This document shows positions 9,695 through 19,875 of a stretch of 64,000 bases of DNA, piece by piece (within the stretch, counting starts at the first letter, position 1; every line of letters starts with the position of its first letter). Below the pieces are notes generated by a model, which was given only the letters and a program-made list of their open reading frames with translations, did not search any database and was not told the origin of the DNA. The stretch is from the NCBI GenBank assembly GCA_965112735.1, contig OZ218960.1, forward strand, positions 62,001 to 126,000, written 5' to 3'. Source of the DNA: Phaeosaccion multiseriatum. Its lineage: Eukaryota; Ochrophyta, other classes. Both the position numbers and the translations under genes were made by a program.

Positions 9695-10232
9695 TTCCCC
9701 TCTTTCCCCTTCCCTTTCTTTCCTTTTTGCTTCTCTTCACATTTTTTCCAAAAAAAAAAGAGCAAATAGAAAAGCCATCCAGTGCCATTTTGCTGACTTA
9801 TTGACATCACTCACGCACGAATTAACGAGTCAGTCAGAGACTTCGCGCGAATTGGCTGGATACCCGCACACTCACTTCCCTTGTCTGTCTCTGGATAAGT
9901 CTCCGCGTGATTGTACCAGGACGAGTCATAGGTCATCTGTCCTTTCCCTTAAGGTTTGTCGTAACTCAAATTTGGAATTTCCCACACCCTACCCTCTGTA
10001 TCCACACCCTATACCCACCTCTTACCCCTTCTTCTCCCACCTCCCCGGCCGCTGTACCGAACCTCTCCCACCACTCCTCCCTCCGGAACGCAAATGCCTT
10101 TCCTTTCCTCTTCTTTTTTGGATAGTCAGTACATCATTATCCCCCCTTGCAGTCAGCAATTTCTCAGTCTCAGGATCTCTTTCACTCCCTTCTCGTTCTC
10201 TCTTTTACTCCTCCGTGTTATCAGCAGGAAGT
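9695..10232. promoter_or_regulatory. Divergent promoter region
   Basis: This spacer lies between the FNIP-repeat gene (-) and the small plastid protein gene (+). It carries a long pyrimidine-rich strand (CCTCTTTCCCC and CCCACACCCTA-type runs) and an A9 tract near 9752. No TATA box is obvious. Confidence 0.5.
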
Positions 10233-11327
10233 ATGCAGTCTTTTACTCTCATCGCCCTGGTGACGTGCCTGTCCAGCTCACTGGCATTCATGGTGAACAC
10301 CGGGCTCCAAAGGGCCATGATGGTGCAGCAGGCTCCTCAAGGAGTGAGGCGAGGGGGAATGAGCATGGAGTACATTCCGGACGGTATCTCACCCAAGCAG
10401 TGGGAAGAGATGAAGAAGAAGGAGAAAGCGAAGAAGGATGGCATTGACCTTGGGGTGAGTGCTCGGTAGAGAGACAGAGGAGACGAGCGAAGGTTGAAGG
10501 AAGAAGGTCAAAGGACGGACAAAATAACCCACTGGTCAACAACAGTCTGAAGGAGAGAAGAGGGGAGAGGGGGGAAGGTGCGCTCTTCATAACCTCATCT
10601 TCGTCCATTCCTTGCTCCCCTCTTGGTCTGATCCTGTACCCCTCTTCCAGTACACGGGCATCACAAAGTTCAAGAGCAAGTCATTTAAAGGTGAGGAGTT
10701 GCGGAGGGGAGGGAGGGAAGGCGGCTTGGCGTCCCACAAAAGGGAGGTGTGGCCCTGGCCGGAAAAGGTTTAAAGTGTCACTACTGGAAGAGCTGAGCCT
10801 TCCCTGGTATCGCCCTGCTGCTCCTGTCCTCTGTGCCCAACTCCTCAGATTGGCAGCTTTCCGGCCAGAAGGCGAACTGTAAGTAGCATATGTCGTTGCT
10901 TTTTCTCTGTTTTGCTTCCTCTCCCCCCCCCCCCCCCCCCCCCCGCCTCCACTCCCTCTCTCCTTTTTCTAACGCTTGTCCTCTTAACCAGAGGGCTCGC
11001 CACACTCATCGGAGGAGTGGATATGCCGTGGCTTGTCTCGTCTCTGCGCTCTACACACCTCCGCCCTTCTCACAAGTGGCCCCTCTCTTTCTTGTTCTCC
11101 TCCTGCTCCTGCTGCCGCTGCTTGCAGACCCGGGGGAGGACAAGAAGTCTCAGCCCTACATGAGGCAGGGGGGGGGCATCGACTGGGAGGAGGTGAAGCG
11201 GAAGAAGGAGGAGGACAGGCTGGCCAAGCTCAAGGGCGCCGCCAAGAGAAAGGAGGAGGCCAAGATGGCCAAGAACGCCCCCAAGGAGGACAAGCCCAAG
11301 AAGAAGGGGCTCTTCGGCATGTGGTAG
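10233..11327 (+). CDS. Small plastid-targeted Lys-rich protein of unknown function
   Basis: Four exons (10233-10454, 10651-10690, 10849-10878, 11128-11327) give 163 residues with consistent phases. The N terminus MQSFTLIALVTCLSSSLAFM is an ER signal peptide ending at an ASAF-like Phe, as required for import into heterokont plastids. The mature part has MSMEYIPDGISPKQWEEMKK, KFKSKSFKDWQLSGQKANYP, RQGGGIDWEEVKRKKEEDRL and a Lys-rich C terminus ending KKKGLFGMW. I do not recognise a named family. The WxxMKxKE, SGQKAN and GGxDWEE blocks look like a conserved short plastid protein. Exons of only 40 and 30 nt are notable. A lumen signal is not apparent, so a stromal or membrane-peripheral location is inferred. 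Confidence 0.72.
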
Positions 11328-12475
11328 GCGCTTGCTCGGTGGGATATATGTCAAGGAAAGACGGAGCGGCTGTTCTTTAGAGTGCTGGAACGGAAGCAAT
11401 ATCTATGATTGTATACTTAGAGGGGAGGGGAGGGATCAGGGTGGGGCTGAGGAGGAGAGTTGACGCGGCGCTGGCAAAAGGCGCAGGCACGCGATGGGTG
11501 TGTAACGGCCAGCATAAACTTGTTGGGAAGCAGGGCCTGGGAAGAAAAGGGAAGCTGGCGGCTCCACAAAGAGGCCCGAGAGATGCAGAGCGTGCCACAT
11601 CTGCCACACCTGCGGGGCCAGCCATCCCAGGCACGCACAGAAAGGCGCTCAGCGGGGCTCATGAGCAATGGCTGGTCTGTGGCGGGCTTTACTTTTTTAT
11701 AAATATTGTATAATCATCCCCAACTATCAGAGGCCCGACCAAGGGAGGGGAGGGTGGACAGGGTGGGGGTGCGTCCCCCGATAGGGCCGAGGAGGGGGGG
11801 CACAGGGAGAAGCGTGCCAGCCATGCAGCAAGCCTGCACCACCGGACAGCCCACGCCGCTGCACACGCTTCAGTCAAGGGGCCATCCACTGCCCCTTGAT
11901 AACTTGTTGATTAATTTTAAAAAATATTAACTTCTTTTCACTGAAAATGTTTGTATTTGCTACTCCTGCCGACATAATTTCCCCAACCGGCCCAACCGGA
12001 AGACGGCTGTTGGCTCGCTTGGCGTGCCATCGTCGAGCGGCTCGCAGAGGGGCCGAAATCGCCTCCGCTGCTTCGGCCTCCCTTCTCTGCTCCTTCCTTC
12101 CCTTCTCCTCCTGCTTCTGCTCCTCCTCCTCCTCCTGCTGCTACTGCTGCTGCTGCTACAGCGGTTCTTGAATCTGAGCTGCGCAACTTGCAGTGCTGTG
12201 CGTTACAGTCAGTGTCTGTGTCCAACGCCCCCCCCCGTTCCAACAACTAAAAAAGAACTATTAACACAACTCCCTGCCCATTCTATGTCACAGAGGAAAC
12301 ACCTTTGAACATGTGCTCTCCCCCTGAGCAAAGTACACACACTTAGAGCCCCTTCCTGACGTGTCTACAAATCACGAATTCCTCACGGCCCTCAAGCTGA
12401 GCAACACCCCCCCCCCCCCCTCCGCCTCTGCCGCCTAAGCTTTGCCATGTTAGGTCCTGTAGCCTCTCAAGCTCG
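11328..12475. other. Convergent intergenic region
   Basis: This 1.1-kb spacer between the plastid protein gene (+) and the kappa GST gene (-) has an AT-rich patch near 11900-11970, a CTG/CTC trinucleotide tract near 12095-12165 and poly-C runs. Open frames here are low-complexity and show no recognisable domain. Confidence 0.5.
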
Positions 12476-12660
12476 CTATAGCAGCCCCCTCCGGCTCGCT
12501 GCGTAGACCTTGGCTGTAAGTGGCGGCTCCTCCCACTCATGGCCGATGAGCTGCGCTATTTGGGGGAAGCGGTCGCTGCCGAAGAAGTGGTGCCACTTGG
12601 AAGGGTCGGGCTCCACTCCCTGCACCGCCATTCGAGCGGAGGATCCACAGGGGGAAAACG

Positions 12661-12712
<52 letters not shown>

Positions 12713-14537
12713 GTGCGTGTGTGTGTGTGCGTGTGTGCGCGTGAAAGAGAGAGTGTGCGTGTATGTGTGTGATTGAGAGAGGGGAGGGGGGAGAGACAAG
12801 CGGGGGTTGGGAGGGGATAAAACTTTGAGAGAGTAATGAGAGAGTGGTTTAGAAAGAGAAAGAGGGAGCGAAGTGAGGATGAGAGGGCGAAGGGACAAGG
12901 GAGAGAGATAGCGCGGAGAGACGGAGAGAAGAGACAGTATGTGAGGAGGGAGGGGGTCAGAGGAAGGAGACAGAGTATGTGTGCGTAATACCAAGACAGT
13001 AGACTTGTGCTCTCCCACCTGCACAAAGATGGCGGGGGCGCCGAATGCCCCTCGATTGATCGCTTCCGCCGTCACCTCTGTCAGAGCCTCCTTCACCTGA
13101 GCCACAAGCAGAAGGGACGGAGTGAGGGAGGGAGTAAGCGAGTGGGTGAGGGAGTGAAGACAGATTTCCCGGGCCTACTCTCTGGCCTTCTCTCTGCCTT
13201 CGGTCGTTACCTGTGCGTCCTGAGCACGGGCTAGCAGGGCGGCGGATGTGGAAGTGTCCATTCCGACGGCAGCGCAGGCTTCTTGCAGACTCTACGGAGA
13301 GCCGAGGCAGAGACGCGAGAGTGGGGGGGGCGAGAGCGTCGGGAAGGGGGGGGGAGGAAGGGAGGGGTATGTTAGAGCTTATGAGCTCAGAGTAAGGTAC
13401 TAGGAAGCGAGGCCGCAGCAGGGATGCATGGGCAAAAGGCCGGGAACGCACTGGGCGGAAGAGAGAAGGAAAAGGGGGCTGCAATCACACAGAATAAATA
13501 CCCTCTTCTCGACGGCCTCACCTCGGGCGTGGTGATGTCCTCGTCTCTGCTCCAGATGCGGCTCCAGATCTCCCTGGTCAGCGCCTCCAGCCGCTCGGGC
13601 CGATCTATCTCAGTGGCCTTGAGCAGACGCATGGCGGGGAGGGTGCCCATGATCACCTTCAGCAGGGGCAGGCAGGGCCAGGCAGGGGCAGGCAGGGGCA
13701 GGCAGCGGCAGGCAGCGGCCGGATGAGTGCCGTGCAGGGGATTACACAGTGCCACGCGACTCGAGCCTCCCCTGATACGAGCCTCCGCTCGTCACCCATC
13801 GGCGCTGGGCAACGGATCGCAGCCCTGCGGGGCAAGCGGGGGGGGGGGGTGACGCTCATCGGTCGCTGCATCCGTCGTGAAAGCCCCCCCCCACCCTCCC
13901 CTCTCTCTCTCCCTCTTTCTCTCTCTCTCTCTTGTCCCTCCCCCGGTCTTTCTCTCTTTGTCTCCAAGGATGGGGGGCAGAGAAGACTCAAAGACGCCTC
14001 CTTTGCACAACACAACCAAAACTCCGGCGCTCCACAAGCCGATCTCCCCCACTGTCCTGCTCCTTCCTCCAAGTCCCCTCCAGTGGCTTACCATGGCCCC
14101 TCCAGTGCCTTCCTTACCTTGGGGTCTTTGGGGCGGGTGATGGGCACGTTAAAGTAGTTGGCCTGTCTCATGAGGTCCTGCGACATGTACTTGGCCTTGG
14201 CGGGAAGCATGCCGGGCGGGCGGTTCCTGAGACAAGGGGGATGGGGAGAAGTACTCTGAGAGGCAGGCCAACGAGGGGGTGACACACGATGTCGGTGATA
14301 CAAGAGAGCCTGTGAGCGTACCCTGTGGCCTTCATAACGCCTCCGAGGTAGAAGGGCCGTGTCGCAATCGTGGCACCCTTCCACGCCTTGTTGCGCTGCC
14401 GCAAAAGAGTCTCAAAGGCAAGCCAGGTGTCTGGAGAAAGGGGGGGAGGCGAGAACAAAAGGGGGAGAGGGAAGACGTGGGAGAAGTAGGCAGAGAGAGA
14501 GAATAGTGAGGGAGAGAGAGAAGGAAACACGGAAAGG

Positions 14538-14568
<31 letters not shown>

Positions 14569-14754
14569 GAATACGAAGAGAGAGAGGGGGGGAGAGAAGA
14601 GTGAAAGGGGGAGGAAGAGAGGGAAGGGGAGAGTGAGAGAGAGACGGGAAAGGGACTAAATGAGAGAGCGAGAGAGAATATTGCGGTGGAGAATCTTACA
14701 TGGGCTCGCCACATCGTAGAAGAGCTCGATCCGCAGGCTGGCAGCAGCCGCCAT
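12476..14754 (-). CDS. Glutathione S-transferase kappa / DsbA-family isomerase
   Basis: Seven exons (14754-14700, 14430-14322, 14226-14118, 13656-13522, 13291-13211, 13096-13019, 12619-12476) join in phase to 236 residues, close to the usual GSTK size of about 226. The thioredoxin-fold start SLRIELFYDVASPYTWLAFE carries the SPY motif with the catalytic Ser. Then come GGVMKATGNRPPGMLP, KAKYMSQDLMRQANYFNVPI, an all-helical insert, and the cis-Pro/active-site end AINRGAFGAPAIFVQ and HHFFGSDRFPQIAQLIG. The family conjugates glutathione or isomerises aromatic thioethers in mitochondria and peroxisomes. The C terminus RRGLL is not a clear peroxisomal signal. No N-terminal presequence is visible. 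An intron contains a (TG)n tract at about 12662-12750. Confidence 0.9.
12661..12752. repeat. (TG)n microsatellite
   Basis: TG/GTGC dinucleotide tract in the last intron of the kappa GST gene. Confidence 0.9.
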
Positions 14755-15091
14755 GGTGTAAGGATTTTGGAAGTTCATTTTACTTTTGGTAAGCAGCGCA
14801 GATGGCATTGGATGTGCGTATCTCTCTCCCTCTCGACCTCTCGATCCCTCGGCTCCAGACTGGCCTAGAAGCCTTGCTGCCCTAGGCCGGCCATTTTTTC
14901 TCCCTAGGCCGGCGGTTCTAGGCCTAGGCCTCGACCTATCTGATTACTGATTACGGTCGGCGCAGCCGGCAGCCGGCCTGGTTGCTGATTACAGCCGGTG
15001 ACCGGTGACCAGCCGTATTACTGATTATGCGCCAGCCGGGGGCTGATTACTGATTACGGCCGGCGCACACCGTAATCTTGTCCAGGGTCGA

Positions 15092-15549
15092 AGGGAGGGA
15101 GGGAGGGAGGGAGGGAGGGAGGGAGGGAGGGAGGGAGGGAGGGAGGGAGGGAGGGAGGGAGGGAGGGAGGGAGGGAGGGAGGGAGGGAGGGAGGGAGGGA
15201 GGGAGGGAGGGAGGGAGGGAGGGAGGGAGGGAGGGAGGGAGGGAGGGAGGGAGGGAGGGAGGGAGGGAGGGAGGGAGGGAGGGAGGGAGGGAGGGAGGGA
15301 GGGAGGGAGGGAGGGAGGGAGGGAGGGAGGGAGGGAGGGAGGGAGGGAGGGAGGGAGGGAGGGAGGGAGGGAGGGAGGGAGGGAGGGAGGGAGGGAGGGA
15401 GGGAGGGAGGGAGGGAGGGAGGGAGGGAGGGAGGGAGGGAGGGAGGGAGGGAGGGAGGGAGGGAGGGAGGGAGGGAGGGAGGGAGGGAGGGAGGGAGGGA
15501 GGGAGGGAGGGAGGGAGGGAGGGAGGGAGGGTGGGAGGGAGGGAGGGAC
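15092..15549. repeat. (GGGA)n tetranucleotide array, about 114 units
   Basis: Nearly perfect GGGA tract with a single interruption near 15530. It lies inside the inverted-repeat element and is open in several frames on both strands, which explains the apparent LPPS and REGG repeat frames. Confidence 0.97.
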
Positions 15550-15825
15550 AGAGGGGTAGAGGGATAGAAGGAGGTAGGGAGGGATGTAAAACGGCATGCG
15601 CTGTCGCCTACAGATAGGATAGAACTAGACACACGGACAAGGTAACAGCAACCCCAAAGCCAGCCTAGCAGCCAGCCTTGCCTCTATTAACTTATCACAT
15701 GCTAGTCCTAAACGACCACCTACGCACATAGGATAGTGAGAGCCACGCCATCCGTTCTCACCGTATCTGCCTGGGCCTGGGCCATTGACTTACGAATCGA
15801 CTTTCCACAGAGAGGAATAGCGGGA

Positions 15826-16073
15826 TAGAGGGAGGGAGGGAGGGAGGGATGGAGGGATAGAAAGAGGGAGAATGGGAGGGGCGGAGGGAGGGAGGGAGGG
15901 AGGGAGGGAGGGAGGGAGGGACAGTGGGATAGACGGATACGAGGAGGTAGGGAGGGCGGAGGGATAGCGGGATAGACAGAGGGAGGGAGGGAGGGAGGGA
16001 GGGAGGGAAAGAAGGAAAGAGGAAGGGAGGGGCGGAGGAAGGAGGGAGGGAGGGAGGGAGGGAGGGAGGGAGT
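15826..16073. repeat. Second, degenerate GGGA-rich array
   Basis: Interrupted GGGA blocks separated by GGATAGxGGGATAGA-like spacers, in the right half of the inverted-repeat element. Confidence 0.9.
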
Positions 16074-16876
16074 CGACCCTGGACAAGATTATCTGATTAC
16101 TGATTACGGCCGGTGCAGCACCGTAATCTTGTCCCTGGTCGATAGGCCTAGGCCGGGGGCCTGCGGCCCGCCTAGGCCGGCCGAATTTCGTCTCTAGGCC
16201 TAGGCTTCTAGGCCACTCTGGAGCCGACTCTCGCGGCTCCCATCCGCAATCACTAGCATTTTTTACATAGCATAGCATAGCAGTAGCATAGCAGCCCCAA
16301 CTGGTACGTCTGCAATACTTCCACGGAACGCATTGCGACTGTGCGCCTGCGAGAAGCCAAGCGCCCCTCCTCGCACCGGGGAAGCGCTGACGAAGGCACC
16401 ACACCGCAGCCAGTGCGCCCGGTCCCCCAAGCCCGACGCAGCTTCCAAGCTGCTGCGCTTGTGTTCTGCCCAACAGCTGTGCTCGTCTGCTGCCCCTCCC
16501 TGGGGGCTGCCCCGAATGCCCTCCCTCAGAGAGAGAGCGCGTTCCTTCCGAGGGGGGGCGAATCAACGGAGCCGCCATCGCAGCTCCTCACCCCCCGAGA
16601 CGTCTCCAGAGCCACGCATAGCGGCGGAAACACTCCTTCGCTAAATGGGGGGCCGCCAAAAAGAGGCGGAGAGACAGAGGGACAAGCGGTCTCCTGTCCC
16701 TCTCTCCTTCTCGCCTGCGCTGCTGCAAGCCTCACAGCAGCGGAGGCAGCTCCCGGCACCACTTCAGATAGAGACAAATCGCCAGAGAGAAGGAGAGGGC
16801 AGGAGAGAGAGGAAGATCGAAACACCGGGGGAGAAAGCGGAGCCCATGGGACGACGACCGACGCAGGAGAGATGAG

Positions 16877-17826
16877 TCAGCCCTTGGCCTGCGCAAAGGC
16901 CCCCATGACCAGCAGCAGCACCACCCCCAAGTGCAAGAAGACCGACCCCACGAACACGTAGAAGGCGGCGAGATTGCGCTTGCCGATGCACTTGCCCGTC
17001 CAAGGGCAGTGGTGGTCTAAGCCGTCGATGCAAAGGTTACACTCTCCACAGTGCTGCGCTGTATCTGGTCGCATCACTTCGCATCGCCCTGTTATGTTAG
17101 CGTGGAGTGGGTTGGGGTGCAAGGGTGGGTGGAGGGGAGAGTGTGGGTTGGTTGCTTGGTTGCTTGGTTGGTTGGCCGATTTAACAGAATGATTGCTCAA
17201 ACACTTTACTCACACAGACAACTACAAGCCCCAGTCCCTGATATGCTCCCATCCACTGCCATCCTCACGCACCACATAGTGTGCCCTCCTCTATTTGGTG
17301 CTCCTCGTGCCGCGCCCCCACCCCTCCCTCTCCTACTGCCGCGACTGCTGAGCCTGCCCCTGACGGCTGCCCAGGCCTTGCCCCGTAGATGATGCCCGGA
17401 TCACTACACGCCGTGAAGGAGAAGGCGCAAAGTAGTGTGGTGAAGCTCACGGCGAGCATGATAGCGATGTAGAAGGGGTACGAGGGCGCGCTGCTCGGTG
17501 GAGAGAGGGGGAAGATGAATAAGGGGGGGAGGAGAAGACGGGGCAGGGAGCGGGGTGGAGGAAGGGGTCTTGATGGGAGCAAACACACGTGCACAGATAG
17601 AAACTACATGGAAAGGAAGAGAGGGCTCTTCACTTCGGATGAGGACTTACACAAAGACGAAGACCACCACGGAGGGGACAATGATGAGGCAGTAGGTGAC
17701 GAGCATGCACTGGTACTGCGGCCCTACGAGGCAGTGGAAGGGGAACCCGCTGGCGCTCTGCTCCCCGCAGAGCAGGTAGCAGGCGCCCACCTTCTTAGGC
17801 CGGTGGGGGACGCATCCCTTGCCCAT
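16877..17826 (-). CDS. DHHC palmitoyltransferase, short form
   Basis: Three exons (17826-17651, 17490-17273, 17088-16877) join in phase to 201 residues. It begins MGKGCVPHRPKKVGACYLL, has two N-terminal membrane segments (MLVTYCLIIVPSVVVFVFV; YIAIMLAVSFTTLLCAFSF), the SDPGII motif, then the Cys-rich domain CEVMRPDTAQHCGECNLC and DGLDHHCPWTGKCIGKRN with the DHHC active site. A third membrane segment (FYVFVGSVFLHLGVVLLLVM) follows and the frame stops. S-acyltransferases of this family form an acyl-enzyme on the DHHC Cys and modify membrane proteins in the Golgi or plasma membrane. The usual fourth membrane helix and TTxE motif are missing. An in-frame Met before 17826 was not found in a convincing exon. 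Confidence 0.8.
17251..17266. repeat. Dispersed motif B copy (CCATCCACTGCCATCC)
   Basis: Copy in the second intron of the DHHC gene, just downstream (in transcript sense) of the exon-2 donor. Confidence 0.75.
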
Positions 17827-18439
17827 GTTTCCCGCCGCTGCTGCTCACACGGCTGGCTGCGTTGCGTCTCTCTGCGTGCTCTCCCGCCTCTGCCCTGGGC
17901 CACAGCTGCTGCGCTTCGGCCCGTTAGCCCTACTGTAATGTCCCGCTGTTCCTCTCCCTCCGTTCCAGCTTCCGCTTTTGCCTTTGGCACAGCTGCCGCT
18001 GCTTTTGGTCCACACACGCCTTCCCTGCCACTGATGCGGATTTCTATGCGTCGCTCCCCGGATCGTATCGCCTGCTGTGGCATGTTGGTACTTCCGCGGT
18101 TCCGTGGCGACTCGATCCATCACTGACTTACTCTCTCCGCTCTTTTTTTTCACATCTACGTGCTCACGCCCTCCTCCCTTGGTGCTTCCGTTTGTCTCGC
18201 ATACGTGCCACCGTGTGTGCATGAAACGAACAAAACAACCAAACGCAATCCCCCCCACAAAGCCTTCGACTACGAGCTTGCTAAGAGGCACAACTTTTAG
18301 GAGGATTCTAAAGTAGCCCGGGCCTTTGACACTCCTCACAGCAGCAAGCTCGTCGTCAAGCTCTCGATAAGGAAAGAGGACTGAAGCAGTCGATCGAGGC
18401 GCGGCGGCCGTCCCTTGAAGTGTAAGATAATTCACATGA

Positions 18440-18700
18440 GCTGGAGCTTGGAAGGGCTTCGCTTCAAGTCACCAAGGGCTTCCGAGTCACTTCAAAGTCA
18501 CAGCCAGACAGGAACAGGGGTTTCGACCCTGGACAAGTTTATCTGAATACTGATTACGGCCAGCCAGATTACTGATTATGGCGCCAACCGGGCCTGATTA
18601 CTGATTATTTCCGGCGCCAGCCGGCCTGATGACTGATTATATGGCGCCAGCCGGCCTCATTACTGATTATGGGCGGAGGGAGGGAGGGAGGGAGGGAGGG
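18440..18700. repeat. Minisatellite of GCCAGCCGGCCTGATTACTGATTAT units
   Basis: From about 18523 the phrase TTCGACCCTGGACAAG is followed by four or five 30-33-bp units containing CTGATTACTGATTA and GGCGCCAGCCGGC, ending in a short GGGA array. The same phrases occur in the inverted-repeat element at 14.85-16.23 kb, so this is a related fragment. Confidence 0.8.
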
Positions 18701-19346
18701 AGGGAGAGAGACCCTCCTCACCACCCTCCCCTTACGTCCCTCTTCAAAGCTTCAGAGGTGGTGGTATAGAGAGGAGTGGTCACCTTTTTTTAAATCTTAT
18801 TACTAGAGAAGAAGGGAGGGTGGGGGGGAGTGGCTGGAGAGCGGAGCACCAATGGCTGATGGAACTGGAAGGAGTCACAAGGTCAAAGCCCTGGCGGTGT
18901 TTGTTGCCGTCGGTGGCGCATCCACTCGACCATTCAATAGCTAACGGGGCGCTCGATTGCTTTGTGTATTGGTGGCCCCTCTACATCCATAAATACTTCC
19001 TTTCCTACCTCTCGCACGCACTCACCCCGGCCGCGCACGCTCGCACGCGTTCACTCGCCCTGCCTGTCCCGCACGCTTGCCCGCAGAGGCATTGCAAGTA
19101 GGCGGTATTGCAAATCCTCTCCCTATCCTTCTTGGGCAGCATTTATGACGTGAAGCCCCGGCGTCCCGTGTGCGCGTGGCGGGAAAACACGAAAATGCGA
19201 AAATCAAAATCATGTAACGGCCGTAACACCATCCAAGGCAGTTGGGTGTCACGCCCTGGCGACGACTTCACGCAGGATGAGAGTGGCAGGTGAAGAAGAA
19301 GAGGAGGGAGAGGAGCATCTTCCTCTCTTCTTCCTCTCTTCCTTCG
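18701..19346. other. 5' region of the amidohydrolase-like gene
   Basis: Between the repeat fragment and the ATG at 19347 I see no recognisable coding domain. A short open frame at 18820-19101 has no family resemblance. An upstream non-coding exon is possible. Confidence 0.4.
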
Positions 19347-19844
19347 ATGAACTACCACGCGAACTCCCTGCCCATCCGAAAGGCTGAGTGGGACGATAAC
19401 GGGGTGTCCTCTCTGGTGCAGTGCCGTATCGGCGAAGCCTCCCTCCCTGTGGTGCTTTGCGCACCACATGGGGGCAACGAGGTGGACGGGGCGCAGGCCG
19501 AGCGGTGGCAGCAACGGCCGGAGCACTTACCGGGGGTGAGGACTCTCAGCGACGTTGGTACACTCCAGCTATGTGAGGAGGTGGACAGGAGATTGACCCA
19601 GGTATGAATGAACGAGTTTTCCCTTGCGCAACGTTAATCATAATCCTACACTCCGTTACTTGACACTGCCCACATTGTGCTTGGTTGTACAGATGACAGG
19701 ACACGCAGCCTACGTGGTCATGGCTCGCTTCCATAGGCAATTCATAGACGCGAATAGGGACGCCTTGGACGATAACGTAAGAGATACAGACAGACAGACA
19801 GACAGACAGATAGACAGGACAGACAGACAGAGAGACAGACAGAC

Positions 19845-19875
<31 letters not shown>

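Larger units (their letters stand above)
14850..16226. mobile_element. 1.4-kb element with terminal inverted repeats, no coding capacity
   Basis: The left end (14850-14873, beginning CGGCTCCAGACTGGCCTAGA) is matched in reverse complement by 16203-16226 with one mismatch in 24. Inside each end lies a cluster of CCTAGGCCGGCC palindromes, then TGATTACTGATTACGG units and the phrase TAATCTTGTCCAGGGTCGA in opposite orientations at 15071 and 16073. The centre is dominated by GGGA repeats. No transposase frame exists. The long open frames across it are repeats of one tetranucleotide. It sits between the divergent 5' end of the GST gene and the 3' end of the DHHC gene. A non-autonomous DNA transposon or foldback element is the simplest reading. 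No clear target-site duplication was found. Confidence 0.55.

Noticed and set aside
11938-12246. Gly/Ala-rich minus-strand frame
   Set aside because: It is driven by a CTG/CTC tract in a spacer and shows no domain or splice structure.
15025-15632. Long frames encoding (LPPS)n on minus and (REGG)n on plus
   Set aside because: These are translations of a single GGGA tetranucleotide array in all frames and have no non-repeat coding sequence.
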